In this document: positions 38,574-46,442 of the stretch, in pieces
Position numbering within the stretch: the stretch's first letter is position 1
Layout of the letters: each line of letters begins with the position of its first letter
Assembly: GCF_002090115.1 (NCBI RefSeq)
Contig: NZ_BBRK01000005.1
Location: 62,001 to 126,000 of the forward strand
Direction of reading: 5' to 3'
DNA from: Demequina sp. NBRC 110054
GTDB lineage: Bacteria > Actinomycetota > Actinomycetes > Actinomycetales > Demequinaceae
Length of the DNA: 64,000 nucleotides
The notes under the pieces: model-generated
The model's database searches: none
What the model was told of the DNA's origin: nothing
Seen by the model: the letters and a program-made list of their open reading frames with translations, nothing else
Made by a program: the position numbers and the translations under genes

Positions 38574-39686
38574 TTAGCCCACCCTTTCCGCACGGCCGAG
38601 GATTCCCTGGGGCCTCACGAGGAGCACCAGGATGAGGACGATCAGCGCGACGGCGATCTTGAGGTCGGCGGGAAGCACGAGCGTCGACATCTCGACGACG
38701 ACTCCGATGACGAGCGAGCCGACAAGGGCGCCGAAGGCCTGTCCGAGACCGCCGAGCGTGACAGCCGCGAACATCAGCATCAGCAGACGCGCGCCAGCGT
38801 CGAAGGCGGTGCCGCCCTCGTACAGGGCGAGCAGCACACCGCCGAGGCCGGCGAGGCCCGCCGAGAGCACCCACACGAGGCGGATGATCTGCGAGACCTG
38901 GATGCCGGACGCCGAGGCGAGAGCCGGGTTGTCGGACACCGCACGGGTCGCACGGCCGAGTCGGGTCTTGAGCAGGAACCACGAGACGCCGCCGAGGCAG
39001 ATCAGCGCGATCGCGACGGAGATGATGGTCGTGTCGGTGATGGTCACCGGGCCCAGGTCGATCGCGTTGCCAGCAGACGTGGTCAGGCCGATGCGCCCAC
39101 CGCCGATCCACCACTGGATGAAGTTCAGCAGCGCGAGCGACAGACCGATCGAGACGATCATCTGCTGCACGGTGCCGACGCCCTTGCGGCGCAGCGGCGA
39201 CCACAGGAACTTGTCCTGCAGCCAACCGGTGCCGGCCGACACGGCGATGCCGATCGCGGCACCGACGAGCAGCGGCAGCCCTATGTTGAACGACACCGGG
39301 ATGAGCGGGATGGACACGTCCTGCGGGGTCACCAGGAAGTAGGTGAGCACGGCACCGAACGAGACCTGCTCGCCGTGTGCGAAGTTGCTCAGCCCCGTGG
39401 TGCCGTAGATGAGGGAGAGGCCCACGGACGCAAGTGCCAGAAGCGTTCCGAAGGCGAGTCCGTTGACAAGCGACTGCAGCCACAGGATGTTGTCTGCAGT
39501 CGAGCTGGTTGCGGTCGTGGTGGCATCGTCGCTCGACGTATCGGCGGCGACCGCATGGGTCGCCACGTCTGTCGCCTGCGCGCTATCGGACATCAGCATC
39601 ACTGAGACAAGGGTGATGGCTGTGGCCGCGAGCAGGAAAACGACGATCGCACGCACGATGACGCGGCGATCGATGGTCGTCGTCAC
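38574..39686 (-). CDS. livH: branched-chain amino acid ABC transporter permease LivH with N-terminal extension
   Basis: 370 residues, about 75 longer than enterobacterial LivH. An extra N-terminal hydrophobic segment (AIVVFLLAATAITLVSVML) and a Thr/Ser/Ala/Asp-rich stretch up to about 65 precede the standard permease (LQSLVNGLAFGTLLALASVGLSLIYGTTGLSNFAHGE). LGRATRAVSDNPALASASGI is the ATPase-contact loop. The added segment could be a cleaved signal peptide or an additional helix with an extracytoplasmic linker. AGGAGG lies 7 bp before the GTG, and TAGTTT upstream is shared with livK. Confidence 0.92.
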   Translation of the reverse strand: MTTTIDRRVIVRAIVVFLLAATAITLVSVMLMSDSAQATDVATHAVAADTSSDDATTTATSSTADNILWLQSLVNGLAFGTLLALASVGLSLIYGTTGLSNFAHGEQVSFGAVLTYFLVTPQDVSIPLIPVSFNIGLPLLVGAAIGIAVSAGTGWLQDKFLWSPLRRKGVGTVQQMIVSIGLSLALLNFIQWWIGGGRIGLTTSAGNAIDLGPVTITDTTIISVAIALICLGGVSWFLLKTRLGRATRAVSDNPALASASGIQVSQIIRLVWVLSAGLAGLGGVLLALYEGGTAFDAGARLLMLMFAAVTLGGLGQAFGALVGSLVIGVVVEMSTLVLPADLKIAVALIVLILVLLVRPQGILGRAERVG

Positions 39687-39713
39687 TGTTTCCTCCTGTT
39701 AGGGATGTCACTC

Positions 39714-39719
39714 AAACTA
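39714..39719 (-). promoter_or_regulatory. -10 element of livHMGF
   Basis: On the minus strand GCTAGTTTGAG gives TAGTTT at 39719-39714, about 27 bp before the livH GTG. The nine bases GCTAGTTTG are identical in the livK promoter (33853-33861), and AAAC motifs precede both. Confidence 0.5.
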
Positions 39720-39789
39720 GCGGAGGGATGTTTCGTTTGTGTAGCGCGACGATAACGTGGCGGCCTCGGCAGGAATCCTGCGCGAACCG

Positions 39790-40203
39790 CTAAGAATCCT
39801 GCGAATGGGCGATCAACATGCAGGTAAGCCGCGCAGAAGCGACCTTTCGGTCCTTGTCGTCGACGACATCGATGCTGTAAGAGCAGACCCGTCCGCCGAG
39901 GTGCAGGGCGGTCGCTGTGGCGGTCACGAGACCCTCGCGCACGGCGCGGTGATGGGTGATCGACAGGTCGACGCCGACCGCGGTGCGTTCCGGTCCGGCG
40001 TGCACGTAGGCGGCGTAGGAGCCGAGCGTCTCGGCGAGCGCCGCGGTGGCGCCGCCGTGGAGCAGCCGCAGCGGCTGCGTGTTGCCGTGCACGGGCATCG
40101 TCCCCACGGCACGCTCGGCGGACACCTCCAGGATCGAGATGCCGAGTCGCTCCATGAGCGAGCCCGGCACCACGGCGGTGAGATCGTCATCGATGTCAGT
40201 CAT
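39790..40203 (-). CDS. hotdog-fold thioesterase (PaaI/MenI-like)
   Basis: 137-residue single hotdog domain. LRLLHGGATAALAETLGSYAAYV is the PaaI/YdiI-type active-site block with Gly-Gly after the His and a helix Glu; GVDLSITHHRAVREGLVTATATALHLGGRVCSYSIDVVDD completes the fold. Relatives hydrolyse 1,4-dihydroxy-2-naphthoyl-CoA or phenylacetyl-type CoA esters; the substrate is undetermined. It diverges from polA with only 18 bp between the start codons. Confidence 0.88.
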   Translation of the reverse strand: MTDIDDDLTAVVPGSLMERLGISILEVSAERAVGTMPVHGNTQPLRLLHGGATAALAETLGSYAAYVHAGPERTAVGVDLSITHHRAVREGLVTATATALHLGGRVCSYSIDVVDDKDRKVASARLTCMLIAHSQDS

Positions 40204-40208
40204 GGCGA

Positions 40209-40214
40209 TAGGTT
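40209..40214 (+). promoter_or_regulatory. -10 element of polA (leaderless)
   Basis: TAGGTT, 7 bp before the GTG at 40222. The upstream promoter half must lie inside the divergent thioesterase gene. Confidence 0.5.
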
Positions 40215-40221
40215 GTCATGT

Positions 40222-42876
40222 GTGAGCACCACTCCCCAAGGAACTCTTCTGCTCGTGGACGGACTGTCGATGGCATTCCGGGCGTTCTTCGGCCTTCCGG
40301 TCGAGAACTTCGCCACGTCGACGGGCACCCCGACCAACGCCGTGTACGGCTTCACGACGATGCTGGCGTCGCTGATGAAGGACCGCGAGCCGACTCACGT
40401 GGCCGTCGCCTTCGATCTCCCGGGCGGCACGTTCCGCACCGAGCGCCTGCCCTCCTACAAGGGCACCCGCGACGCGACGCCGCCCGAGTTCGAGCCTCAG
40501 GTCCCGCTCATCCGCGAGATGCTCGCGGCGCTCGGCGTGGCCGCGGTCGACAAGGAGCGCTACGAGGCCGACGATCTCCTCGCGACGTATGCGAGGCTCG
40601 GACGAGAGGCCGGCATGCGCGTCCTCGTCGTCTCGGGTGACCGCGACACCATCCAGCTCGTCAACGAGGACGTGACGCTGCTGTATCCGCGCAAGGGCGT
40701 CTCCGACCTCGTCGAGTTCACGCCGGACGCGGTGCGTGAGAAGTACGGCGTCGACCCTGGCCAGTATCCAGACCTGGCCGCGCTCGTCGGCGAGACCTCG
40801 GACAACCTCCCCGGTGTGCCCGGCGTCGGACCCAAGACCGCCGCCAAGTGGATCGGGACGTACGGGGGGCTCGAGGAGATCCTCACGCAGGCCGACGACG
40901 TCCCCGGCAAGGCGGGACAGAGCCTGCGGGACCACCTCGACCAGGTGCGCCTCAACCGCGAGCTCAACCACCTGCTCACCGACCTCGAGGTGCCTTTCGC
41001 GGTCACCGACCTCGAGTACGAGGGCGCCGATGCGCAGGGCATCCACGAGATGTGCGATGCGCTCCAGTTCCGGACGCTGCGCGATCGCCTCATGCCGTTC
41101 GTCTCGGGCGACGCCGCGCAGGACGCGGAGCCCGAGCCGGAGCTCGAGGTCGTCGTCGAGGGCGCGGTCGATGCCGTGGTCGCCCTCGCCGGCGAGGTCG
41201 CGGTCCACGTGGATGGCAGGGGAGGCGCCGATGCGGACGCGTGGGCTGTGGGCGTTGCGCAGGGAGGCAACGCCTGGGGCATCGATCTGGCGGAGCTGTC
41301 TGCCGCCGACGAGAAGCGCCTCGCCGCGTGGCTAAGCGATCCTGGCGTCCCCAAGGTGCTCCACGGGGCGAAGGACGCGTGGCACTCGCTCGCCTCTCGC
41401 GGAATGAGCTTGGAAGGACTCGTGGGCGACACCCAGATCGCGGCGTTCCTCGTGAACCCCGACCAGCGGGGCTTCGATCTCGACTCGGTGCTGCAGCGCT
41501 ACCTGGGCGTGTCGTCCGCCACGTCGGCGGGAGGAGATGAGCTCGACCTCGGGCTCGGTGCGTCGGTCGGGATCGCGGCGGGGGAGCGCGCGGCGCGAGT
41601 CGCAGCGCTGGCGGACGTGCTCGCCCCTGAGCTGGCCGACCGCGGGATGACCGACCTGTACCGCGACCTCGAGATCCCGCTGATCGCGGTGCTGGCGCGC
41701 ATGGAGGACGCGGGTGTCGCGGTCGACTCCGCTCATCTCGGTGGCCTGTCGGACGAGGCCCTCGGCCGCGCCGCGCTCGCCGCGCAGGACGCGTACGACG
41801 CGATCGGCGGAGACCAGGTGAACCTGGGCAGCCCCAAGCAGCTCCAGGAAGTGCTCTTCGAACGGCTCGGCATGCCCAAGACCCGCAAGATCAAGACCGG
41901 GTACTCGACCGATGCAGGCTCCCTTCAGGAGCTCTACACGAAGCGGCCCCACCCGTTCCTCGAGGCGCTGCTCGCGCACCGGGATGCCACCAAGCTCGCG
42001 CAGATCATCAAGGGGCTCGCGACGGAGGTGCGCGCCGATGGGCGCATCCACACGACGTTCTCGCAGACCGTGGCAGCGACGGGACGCCTGAGCTCGCGCG
42101 ACCCGAACCTGCAGAACATCCCGATCCGGACGGATGAGGGACATCGGATCCGCGAGGCCTTCGTCGTCGGAGACGCCTTCGACACTCTCGTGACGGCGGA
42201 CTACAGCCAGATCGAGATGCGGATCATGGCGCACCTGTCGGGCGACGAGGAGCTCATCTCGGCCTTCCGTGCGGGGGAGGACCTGCACCGTTTCGTCGGC
42301 TCGCGAGTGTTCGGCGTCGAGCCGGAGGACGTCACGGCGCAGATGCGCTCGCAGGTCAAGGCGATGTCCTACGGGCTCGCCTATGGGCTGTCGAGCTTCG
42401 GGCTGTCGAAGCAGCTCGGCCTCGAGGTGGGCCAGGCGCAGGCGCTCATGGACGACTACTTCGCGCGGTTCGGCGCGGTGAGGGAGTACCTCCACGGCGT
42501 CGTCGTGCAGGCCCGCACGGACGGATACACGGAGACGATCTTCGGCCGCCGGCGGTACATCCCGGACCTGAACTCGTCCAACCGGCAGAGGCGGGACATC
42601 GCGGAGCGGGCGGCGCTCAACGCACCGATCCAGGGCTCCGCGGCCGATCTCATCAAACGTGCCATGCTTGGGGTGGATCGTCGGCTGCAGGACGAACGTC
42701 TGTCATCCAGGCAGGTACTTCAAGTGCATGATGAACTCGTGGTCGAGACGGCCCCCGGAGAGCGGGATGCGGTCGAGTCGATCCTTCGGGAGGAGATGGG
42801 TGGCGCGGCTGACCTCGCCGTGCCGCTCGACGTGAACGTCGGAGCGGGCGCCAGCTGGCGCGCCGCAGGACACTAG
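40222..42876 (+). CDS. polA: DNA polymerase I
   Basis: 884 residues. The 5'-3' exonuclease (1 to about 290) has LLLVDGLSMAFRAFFGL, AFDLPGGTFRTERLPSYKGTR, YEADDLLATYA and VGETSDNLPGVPGVGPKTAAKW. The middle 3'-5' exonuclease-like domain lacks the DE/D metal ligands I would expect, so proofreading is probably absent, as in other actinobacteria. The polymerase domain (about 500-884) has motif A DYSQIEMRIMAHLSGD, O-helix RSQVKAMSYGLAYGLSSFGL and motif C QVHDELVVE. GTG 40222 is set by homology of the first strand. TAG stop begins TAGGGAT upstream of pfkA. Confidence 0.95.
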   Translation: MSTTPQGTLLLVDGLSMAFRAFFGLPVENFATSTGTPTNAVYGFTTMLASLMKDREPTHVAVAFDLPGGTFRTERLPSYKGTRDATPPEFEPQVPLIREMLAALGVAAVDKERYEADDLLATYARLGREAGMRVLVVSGDRDTIQLVNEDVTLLYPRKGVSDLVEFTPDAVREKYGVDPGQYPDLAALVGETSDNLPGVPGVGPKTAAKWIGTYGGLEEILTQADDVPGKAGQSLRDHLDQVRLNRELNHLLTDLEVPFAVTDLEYEGADAQGIHEMCDALQFRTLRDRLMPFVSGDAAQDAEPEPELEVVVEGAVDAVVALAGEVAVHVDGRGGADADAWAVGVAQGGNAWGIDLAELSAADEKRLAAWLSDPGVPKVLHGAKDAWHSLASRGMSLEGLVGDTQIAAFLVNPDQRGFDLDSVLQRYLGVSSATSAGGDELDLGLGASVGIAAGERAARVAALADVLAPELADRGMTDLYRDLEIPLIAVLARMEDAGVAVDSAHLGGLSDEALGRAALAAQDAYDAIGGDQVNLGSPKQLQEVLFERLGMPKTRKIKTGYSTDAGSLQELYTKRPHPFLEALLAHRDATKLAQIIKGLATEVRADGRIHTTFSQTVAATGRLSSRDPNLQNIPIRTDEGHRIREAFVVGDAFDTLVTADYSQIEMRIMAHLSGDEELISAFRAGEDLHRFVGSRVFGVEPEDVTAQMRSQVKAMSYGLAYGLSSFGLSKQLGLEVGQAQALMDDYFARFGAVREYLHGVVVQARTDGYTETIFGRRRYIPDLNSSNRQRRDIAERAALNAPIQGSAADLIKRAMLGVDRRLQDERLSSRQVLQVHDELVVETAPGERDAVESILREEMGGAADLAVPLDVNVGAGASWRAAGH

Positions 42877-42886
42877 GGATGGTGGC

Positions 42887-43909
42887 ATGCGCATCGGAAT
42901 CCTCACGGGCGGCGGAGACTGCCCGGGGCTCAACGCAGCGATCAGGGCGGTGGTGAAGCGCGGCACCGCGCAGCACGGCTGCTCGATCGTCGGCTTCATG
43001 AACGGCTGGCAGGGCGTGATCGACGGGGACGCGAAGCCGCTCACCCGCGACGACGTGTCCGGGAAGCTCGTGGAGGGCGGCACGATGCTCGGCACGGCCC
43101 GCTGCCACCCTCACAAGGTGAAGGGCGGCATGGAGGCCGTCAAGGACACGGTCCAGAATGAGAAGCTCGACGGCCTCATCTGCATCGGCGGCGACGGCAC
43201 GCTCAAGGCTGCCGGCAAGGTGTCGGACGCGATCGGCATCCCGGTGATCGGGATCCCGAAGACGATCGACAACGACGTCGTCGGCACCGACGCGGCGATC
43301 GGATTCGACACGGCCGTCACCGTCGCCACCGAGGCGATCGACCGTCTGCACTCCACGGCGGAGTCGCACAACCGCGTCATGGTCGTCGAGCTGATGGGCC
43401 GCCACAGCGGCTGGATCGCCGTCACCGCTGGTATCGCCGGCGGTGCTGACATCATCCTCGCCCCTGAGGAGCCGTTCGACATCGACAAGATCGCGAAGCG
43501 GATCAAGCACCGTCACCGCTACAAGAACTTCTCGATCGTCGCGGTCGCCGAGGGCGCCATCCCTGCCGAGGAGAGCTCGTGGGACGGCAAGCCGACCATC
43601 GATGCGAAGGGCAACCCGATCGCCGGCTCGATCGGGCACGAGGTCACGAAGGCGATCGAGGCGCGCACCGGGTTCCCGACGCGCCTCACCGTCCTGGGCT
43701 ACGTCCAGCGCGGAGGAATCCCGACGGCGGCCGACCGACTTCTCGGCACCCGCTTCGGCGTCGCCGCGATCGACGGGATCGTCGCCGGCGAGAGCCACAA
43801 GTTCACCGCGATCCAGGGCGAGCACGTCGTGCTTGAGGACTTCGCGGTGATGTCCGGCAAGACCAAGTGGGTTCCCGAGAACCTCCTGCAGGCGGCACGC
43901 GAGCTCTGA
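42887..43909 (+). CDS. pfkA: 6-phosphofructokinase (ATP-type, Gly/Lys mixed signature)
   Basis: 340 residues. GILTGGGDCPGLNAAIRAVV is the nucleotide loop, CIGGDGTLKAA and IGIPKTIDND the active site, and MVVELMGRHSGWIAV and LGYVQRGGIPTAADR the sugar-phosphate contacts. The Gly in GGDGT indicates ATP use; the Lys in PKTIDND is usually a pyrophosphate-enzyme feature. This Gly/Lys combination is known from actinobacterial ATP-dependent enzymes (group III), so ATP is the likely donor. The ATG is 10 bp after the polA stop, with TAGGGAT (42874-42880) upstream. A perfect hairpin with a T-rich tail follows. Confidence 0.93.
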   Translation: MRIGILTGGGDCPGLNAAIRAVVKRGTAQHGCSIVGFMNGWQGVIDGDAKPLTRDDVSGKLVEGGTMLGTARCHPHKVKGGMEAVKDTVQNEKLDGLICIGGDGTLKAAGKVSDAIGIPVIGIPKTIDNDVVGTDAAIGFDTAVTVATEAIDRLHSTAESHNRVMVVELMGRHSGWIAVTAGIAGGADIILAPEEPFDIDKIAKRIKHRHRYKNFSIVAVAEGAIPAEESSWDGKPTIDAKGNPIAGSIGHEVTKAIEARTGFPTRLTVLGYVQRGGIPTAADRLLGTRFGVAAIDGIVAGESHKFTAIQGEHVVLEDFAVMSGKTKWVPENLLQAAREL

Positions 43910-43923
43910 GCCGCGCGACAGTG

Positions 43924-43960
43924 GGGTCACCGTCCGGACATCGTGACCGGACGGTGACCC
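43924..43960 (+). terminator. intrinsic terminator after pfkA
   Basis: Perfect 14-bp stem (43924-43937 with 43947-43960), 9-nt loop, followed by TTGCTGCTTTG, the most T-rich tail of any terminator in the window. Confidence 0.88.
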
Positions 43961-43968
43961 TTGCTGCT

Positions 43969-44087
43969 TTGTGCAAGGCGCTCGCAAGGGAGTAGCATGG
44001 TCAGCGGCCTTCTGTGCGCGTTCGCGCGCGCAAACGAGGACCTGTCCATATTCATACGAATTCCCTGTCCACCGGAGCTACTCCTTA
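43969..44087 (+). promoter_or_regulatory. rpsA promoter and 5' leader
   Basis: TTGTGC (43969-43974), an 18-bp spacer and TAGCAT (43993-43998) form a recognisable housekeeping promoter. The transcript should start near 44006, leaving an 80-nt leader with a GC hairpin (TGTGCGCG/CGCGCGCA, about 44015-44032), then an AT-rich stretch and a weak GGAG 11 bp before the ATG. S1 leaders often mediate autoregulation; this is not shown here. Confidence 0.6.
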
Positions 44088-45578
44088 ATGTCCGTTTCCT
44101 CCCCCGAGTCCACCCCGATCGCCGTCAACGACATCGGCACCGCTGAGGATTTCCTCGCTGCCATCGACGCGACCATCAAGAACTTCGACGACGGCGACCT
44201 CGTCGAGGGCACCATCGTCAAGGTCGACCGTGACGAGGTCCTCCTCGACATCGGTTACAAGACCGAAGGCGTCATCCCCGCCCGCGAGCTCTCCATCCGT
44301 CACGACGCCGACCCCGACGATGTCGTCAACGTCGGCGACACGATCGAGGCCCTCGTTCTCACCAAGGAGGACAAGGAAGGCCGTCTGATCCTGTCCAAGA
44401 AGCGTGCGCAGTACGAGCGCGCCTGGGGCTCGATCGAGAAGGTCAAGGAGGAGGACGGCGTCGTCACCGGTACCGTCATCGAGGTCGTCAAGGGCGGCCT
44501 GATCGTGGACATCGGTCTGCGCGGCTTCCTGCCCGCCTCGCTCGTCGAGATGCGTCGCGTCCGCGACCTGGGCCCCTACATCGGTCAGCAGATCGAGGCG
44601 AAGATCATCGAGCTCGACAAGAACCGCAACAACGTGGTCCTGTCGCGCCGTGCCTTCCTCGAGCAGACGCAGTCCGAGGTGCGCTCGTCGTTCCTCACCG
44701 CGCTCAAGCCGGGCCAGGTCCGCAAGGGTGTCGTCTCGTCGATCGTCAACTTCGGTGCGTTCGTCGACCTCGGCGGCGTGGACGGCCTCGTGCACGTCTC
44801 CGAGCTGTCGTGGAAGCACATCGACCACCCGAACGAGGTCGTCTCGGTCGGCCAGGAGGTCGAGGTCGAGGTTCTCGACATCGACATGGACCGCGAGCGC
44901 GTCTCGCTGTCGCTCAAGGCGACCCAGGAGGACCCGTGGGCGGTCTACGCCCGCACCCACGCGATCGGCCAGATCGTCCCGGGCAAGGTCACGAAGCTCG
45001 TCCCGTTCGGCGCGTTCGTCCGCGTCTTCGAGGGCATCGAGGGCCTGGTGCACATCTCGGAGCTCGCCGTCCGCCACGTCGAGCTGCCCGAGCAGGTCGT
45101 CCAGGCCGACGAGGAGGTCTTCGTCAAGATCATCGACATCGACCTCGAGCGTCGCCGCATCTCGCTGTCCATCAAGCAGGCGAACGAGGGCGTCGACCCC
45201 GCGGGCGAGGACTTCGACCCCGCGCTCTACGGCATGACGGCCGAGTACGACGAGCAGGGCAACTACAAGTACCCCGAGGGCTTCGACCCGGAGACCCAGG
45301 AGTGGCGCGAGGGCTACGAGGAGCAGCGCGAGGCGTGGGAGGCGGAGTACGCCGAGGCCCACGAGCGCTGGGAGGCCCACAAGTCGTTCGTCGCCAAGCA
45401 GGACGAGCAGGCTGCCGTCGCCGAGGCGGAGGCCCCGGCTGCCGCGCCGCGCAAGCGCGCGGGCGCCAAGGGTGGCCCGACCTCGTACAGCTCGCAGGAC
45501 GAGGACTCCGCCGACGCCGGCACGCTGGCCTCGGACGAGCGTCTCGCCGCTCTGCGTGAGAAGCTGACGGGCAACTAA
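44088..45578 (+). CDS. rpsA: 30S ribosomal protein S1
   Basis: 496 residues with four S1 RNA-binding domains: DLVEGTIVKVDRDEVLLDIGYKTEGVIPARELS, DGVVTGTVIEVVKGGLIVDIGLRGFLPASLVE, GQVRKGVVSSIVNFGAFVDLGGVDGLVHVSELSW and GQIVPGKVTKLVPFGAFVRVFEGIEGLVHISELA. An acidic aromatic segment (about 370-440, EWREGYEEQREAWEAEYAEAHERWEAHKS) and a Lys/Ala-rich tail follow. Four domains, not six, is the usual actinobacterial form. It helps mRNA binding, especially to leadered mRNAs without strong ribosome sites. Terminator with GCAA loop follows. Confidence 0.96.
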   Translation: MSVSSPESTPIAVNDIGTAEDFLAAIDATIKNFDDGDLVEGTIVKVDRDEVLLDIGYKTEGVIPARELSIRHDADPDDVVNVGDTIEALVLTKEDKEGRLILSKKRAQYERAWGSIEKVKEEDGVVTGTVIEVVKGGLIVDIGLRGFLPASLVEMRRVRDLGPYIGQQIEAKIIELDKNRNNVVLSRRAFLEQTQSEVRSSFLTALKPGQVRKGVVSSIVNFGAFVDLGGVDGLVHVSELSWKHIDHPNEVVSVGQEVEVEVLDIDMDRERVSLSLKATQEDPWAVYARTHAIGQIVPGKVTKLVPFGAFVRVFEGIEGLVHISELAVRHVELPEQVVQADEEVFVKIIDIDLERRRISLSIKQANEGVDPAGEDFDPALYGMTAEYDEQGNYKYPEGFDPETQEWREGYEEQREAWEAEYAEAHERWEAHKSFVAKQDEQAAVAEAEAPAAAPRKRAGAKGGPTSYSSQDEDSADAGTLASDERLAALREKLTGN

Positions 45579-45589
45579 GCATCACCCGT

Positions 45590-45625
45590 CGAAGGGCCGC
45601 GATCCGCAAGGGTCGCGGCCCTTCG
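45590..45625 (+). terminator. terminator after rpsA
   Basis: Stem of 16 bp (CGAAGGGCCGCGATCC with GGGTCGCGGCCCTTCG, one G-U pair) closed by a GCAA tetraloop. GAAGGGCC class. Confidence 0.88.
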
Positions 45626-45670
45626 TGCTTCCCGCCGACATGCAGTGTGGCGCGCGTCTCTTCCTGTTGC

Positions 45671-45684
45671 GGAGGCATGCCTCC
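45671..45684. promoter_or_regulatory. 14-bp palindrome upstream of coaE
   Basis: GGAGGCATGCCTCC is a perfect palindrome 18 bp before the coaE ATG. It could be an operator or a translation-blocking structure, as it contains the only GGAGG near the start. Role unknown. Confidence 0.45.
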
Positions 45685-45702
45685 CGGTGGTTGACTCCCG
45701 GG

Positions 45703-46305
45703 ATGCTGCGAATTGGCCTGACCGGCGGCATCGGTGCCGGGAAGTCGACTGCCGCCGCGCGCTTCGAGGAGCTCGGCGCGCGGCTCGTGGATCATGACGA
45801 GCTCGCCCGGCGCGCCGTCGAGCCCGGCTCGGCCGCGCTCGTCGACATCGTGCGGGAGTTCGGCGACCGCGTCCTGCGCGATGGCCAGCTCGACCGCAAG
45901 GCGCTGGCCGGCATCGTCTTCAACGACCCGGCGGCGCTCGCGCGGCTCAACGGCATCGTCCACCCGACAGTGTTCGCCATGAGCCAGGCGGAGGACCGCA
46001 AGGCGCGCAACGACGGCGTGCCCGTCGTCGTGCACGACATCCCGCTCCTGTTCGAGACCGGCTACGGCGACGGGTTCGACATGGTGATCGCGATCCAGGC
46101 CGACCACGCGGTGAGGGTCAAGCGACTCATCGACGGCCGGGGGATGCCGCACGCCGAGGCCGTGGCGCGGATGGCCTCACAGGCCACCGATGCGCAACGC
46201 GCCACGATCGCCGATGTCGTCCTGGACGGGAACGGCTCTCCCGAGCATCTGCGGGCGCAGGTCGACGAGCTGTGGGGCCGTGTGGTGCCGGGGGCCTCCC
46301 GCTAG
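45703..46305 (+). CDS. coaE: dephospho-CoA kinase
   Basis: 200 residues. [42 protein letters not shown] carries the P-loop and substrate Asp; [21 protein letters not shown] is the CoaE lid/ligand motif; [21 protein letters not shown] follows. It performs the last step of coenzyme A synthesis. Some actinobacterial CoaE proteins carry a C-terminal GrpB-like domain, absent here. ATG 45703 is chosen because the P-loop begins within ten residues; an in-frame extension upstream covers the palindrome and is not family-like. Confidence 0.94.
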   Translation: MLRIGLTGGIGAGKSTAAARFEELGARLVDHDELARRAVEPGSAALVDIVREFGDRVLRDGQLDRKALAGIVFNDPAALARLNGIVHPTVFAMSQAEDRKARNDGVPVVVHDIPLLFETGYGDGFDMVIAIQADHAVRVKRLIDGRGMPHAEAVARMASQATDAQRATIADVVLDGNGSPEHLRAQVDELWGRVVPGASR

Positions 46306-46430
46306 CCACGCCCCCTTGCGCTCCCTGGGCTGACGCGTGCTCGTGCCAGGTCTCCACGCCCTCGAATGCCTCGTGCAGACGTGCGGATCGGGGCCTGGGG
46401 GAGCGGGACGGCGATGTCAGAGCCTCGGCG

Positions 46431-46436
46431 TACCGT
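46431..46436 (+). promoter_or_regulatory. -10 element of uvrB (leaderless)
   Basis: TACCGT, 6 bp before the ATG at 46443. No SOS box was found in the 137-bp gap after coaE. Confidence 0.5.
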
Positions 46437-46442
46437 AGTGCC

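Noticed and set aside
46306-46442. SOS box before uvrB
   Set aside because: No CGAAC-N4-GTTCG-like palindrome is present in the 137-bp gap; only the leaderless -10 is seen.
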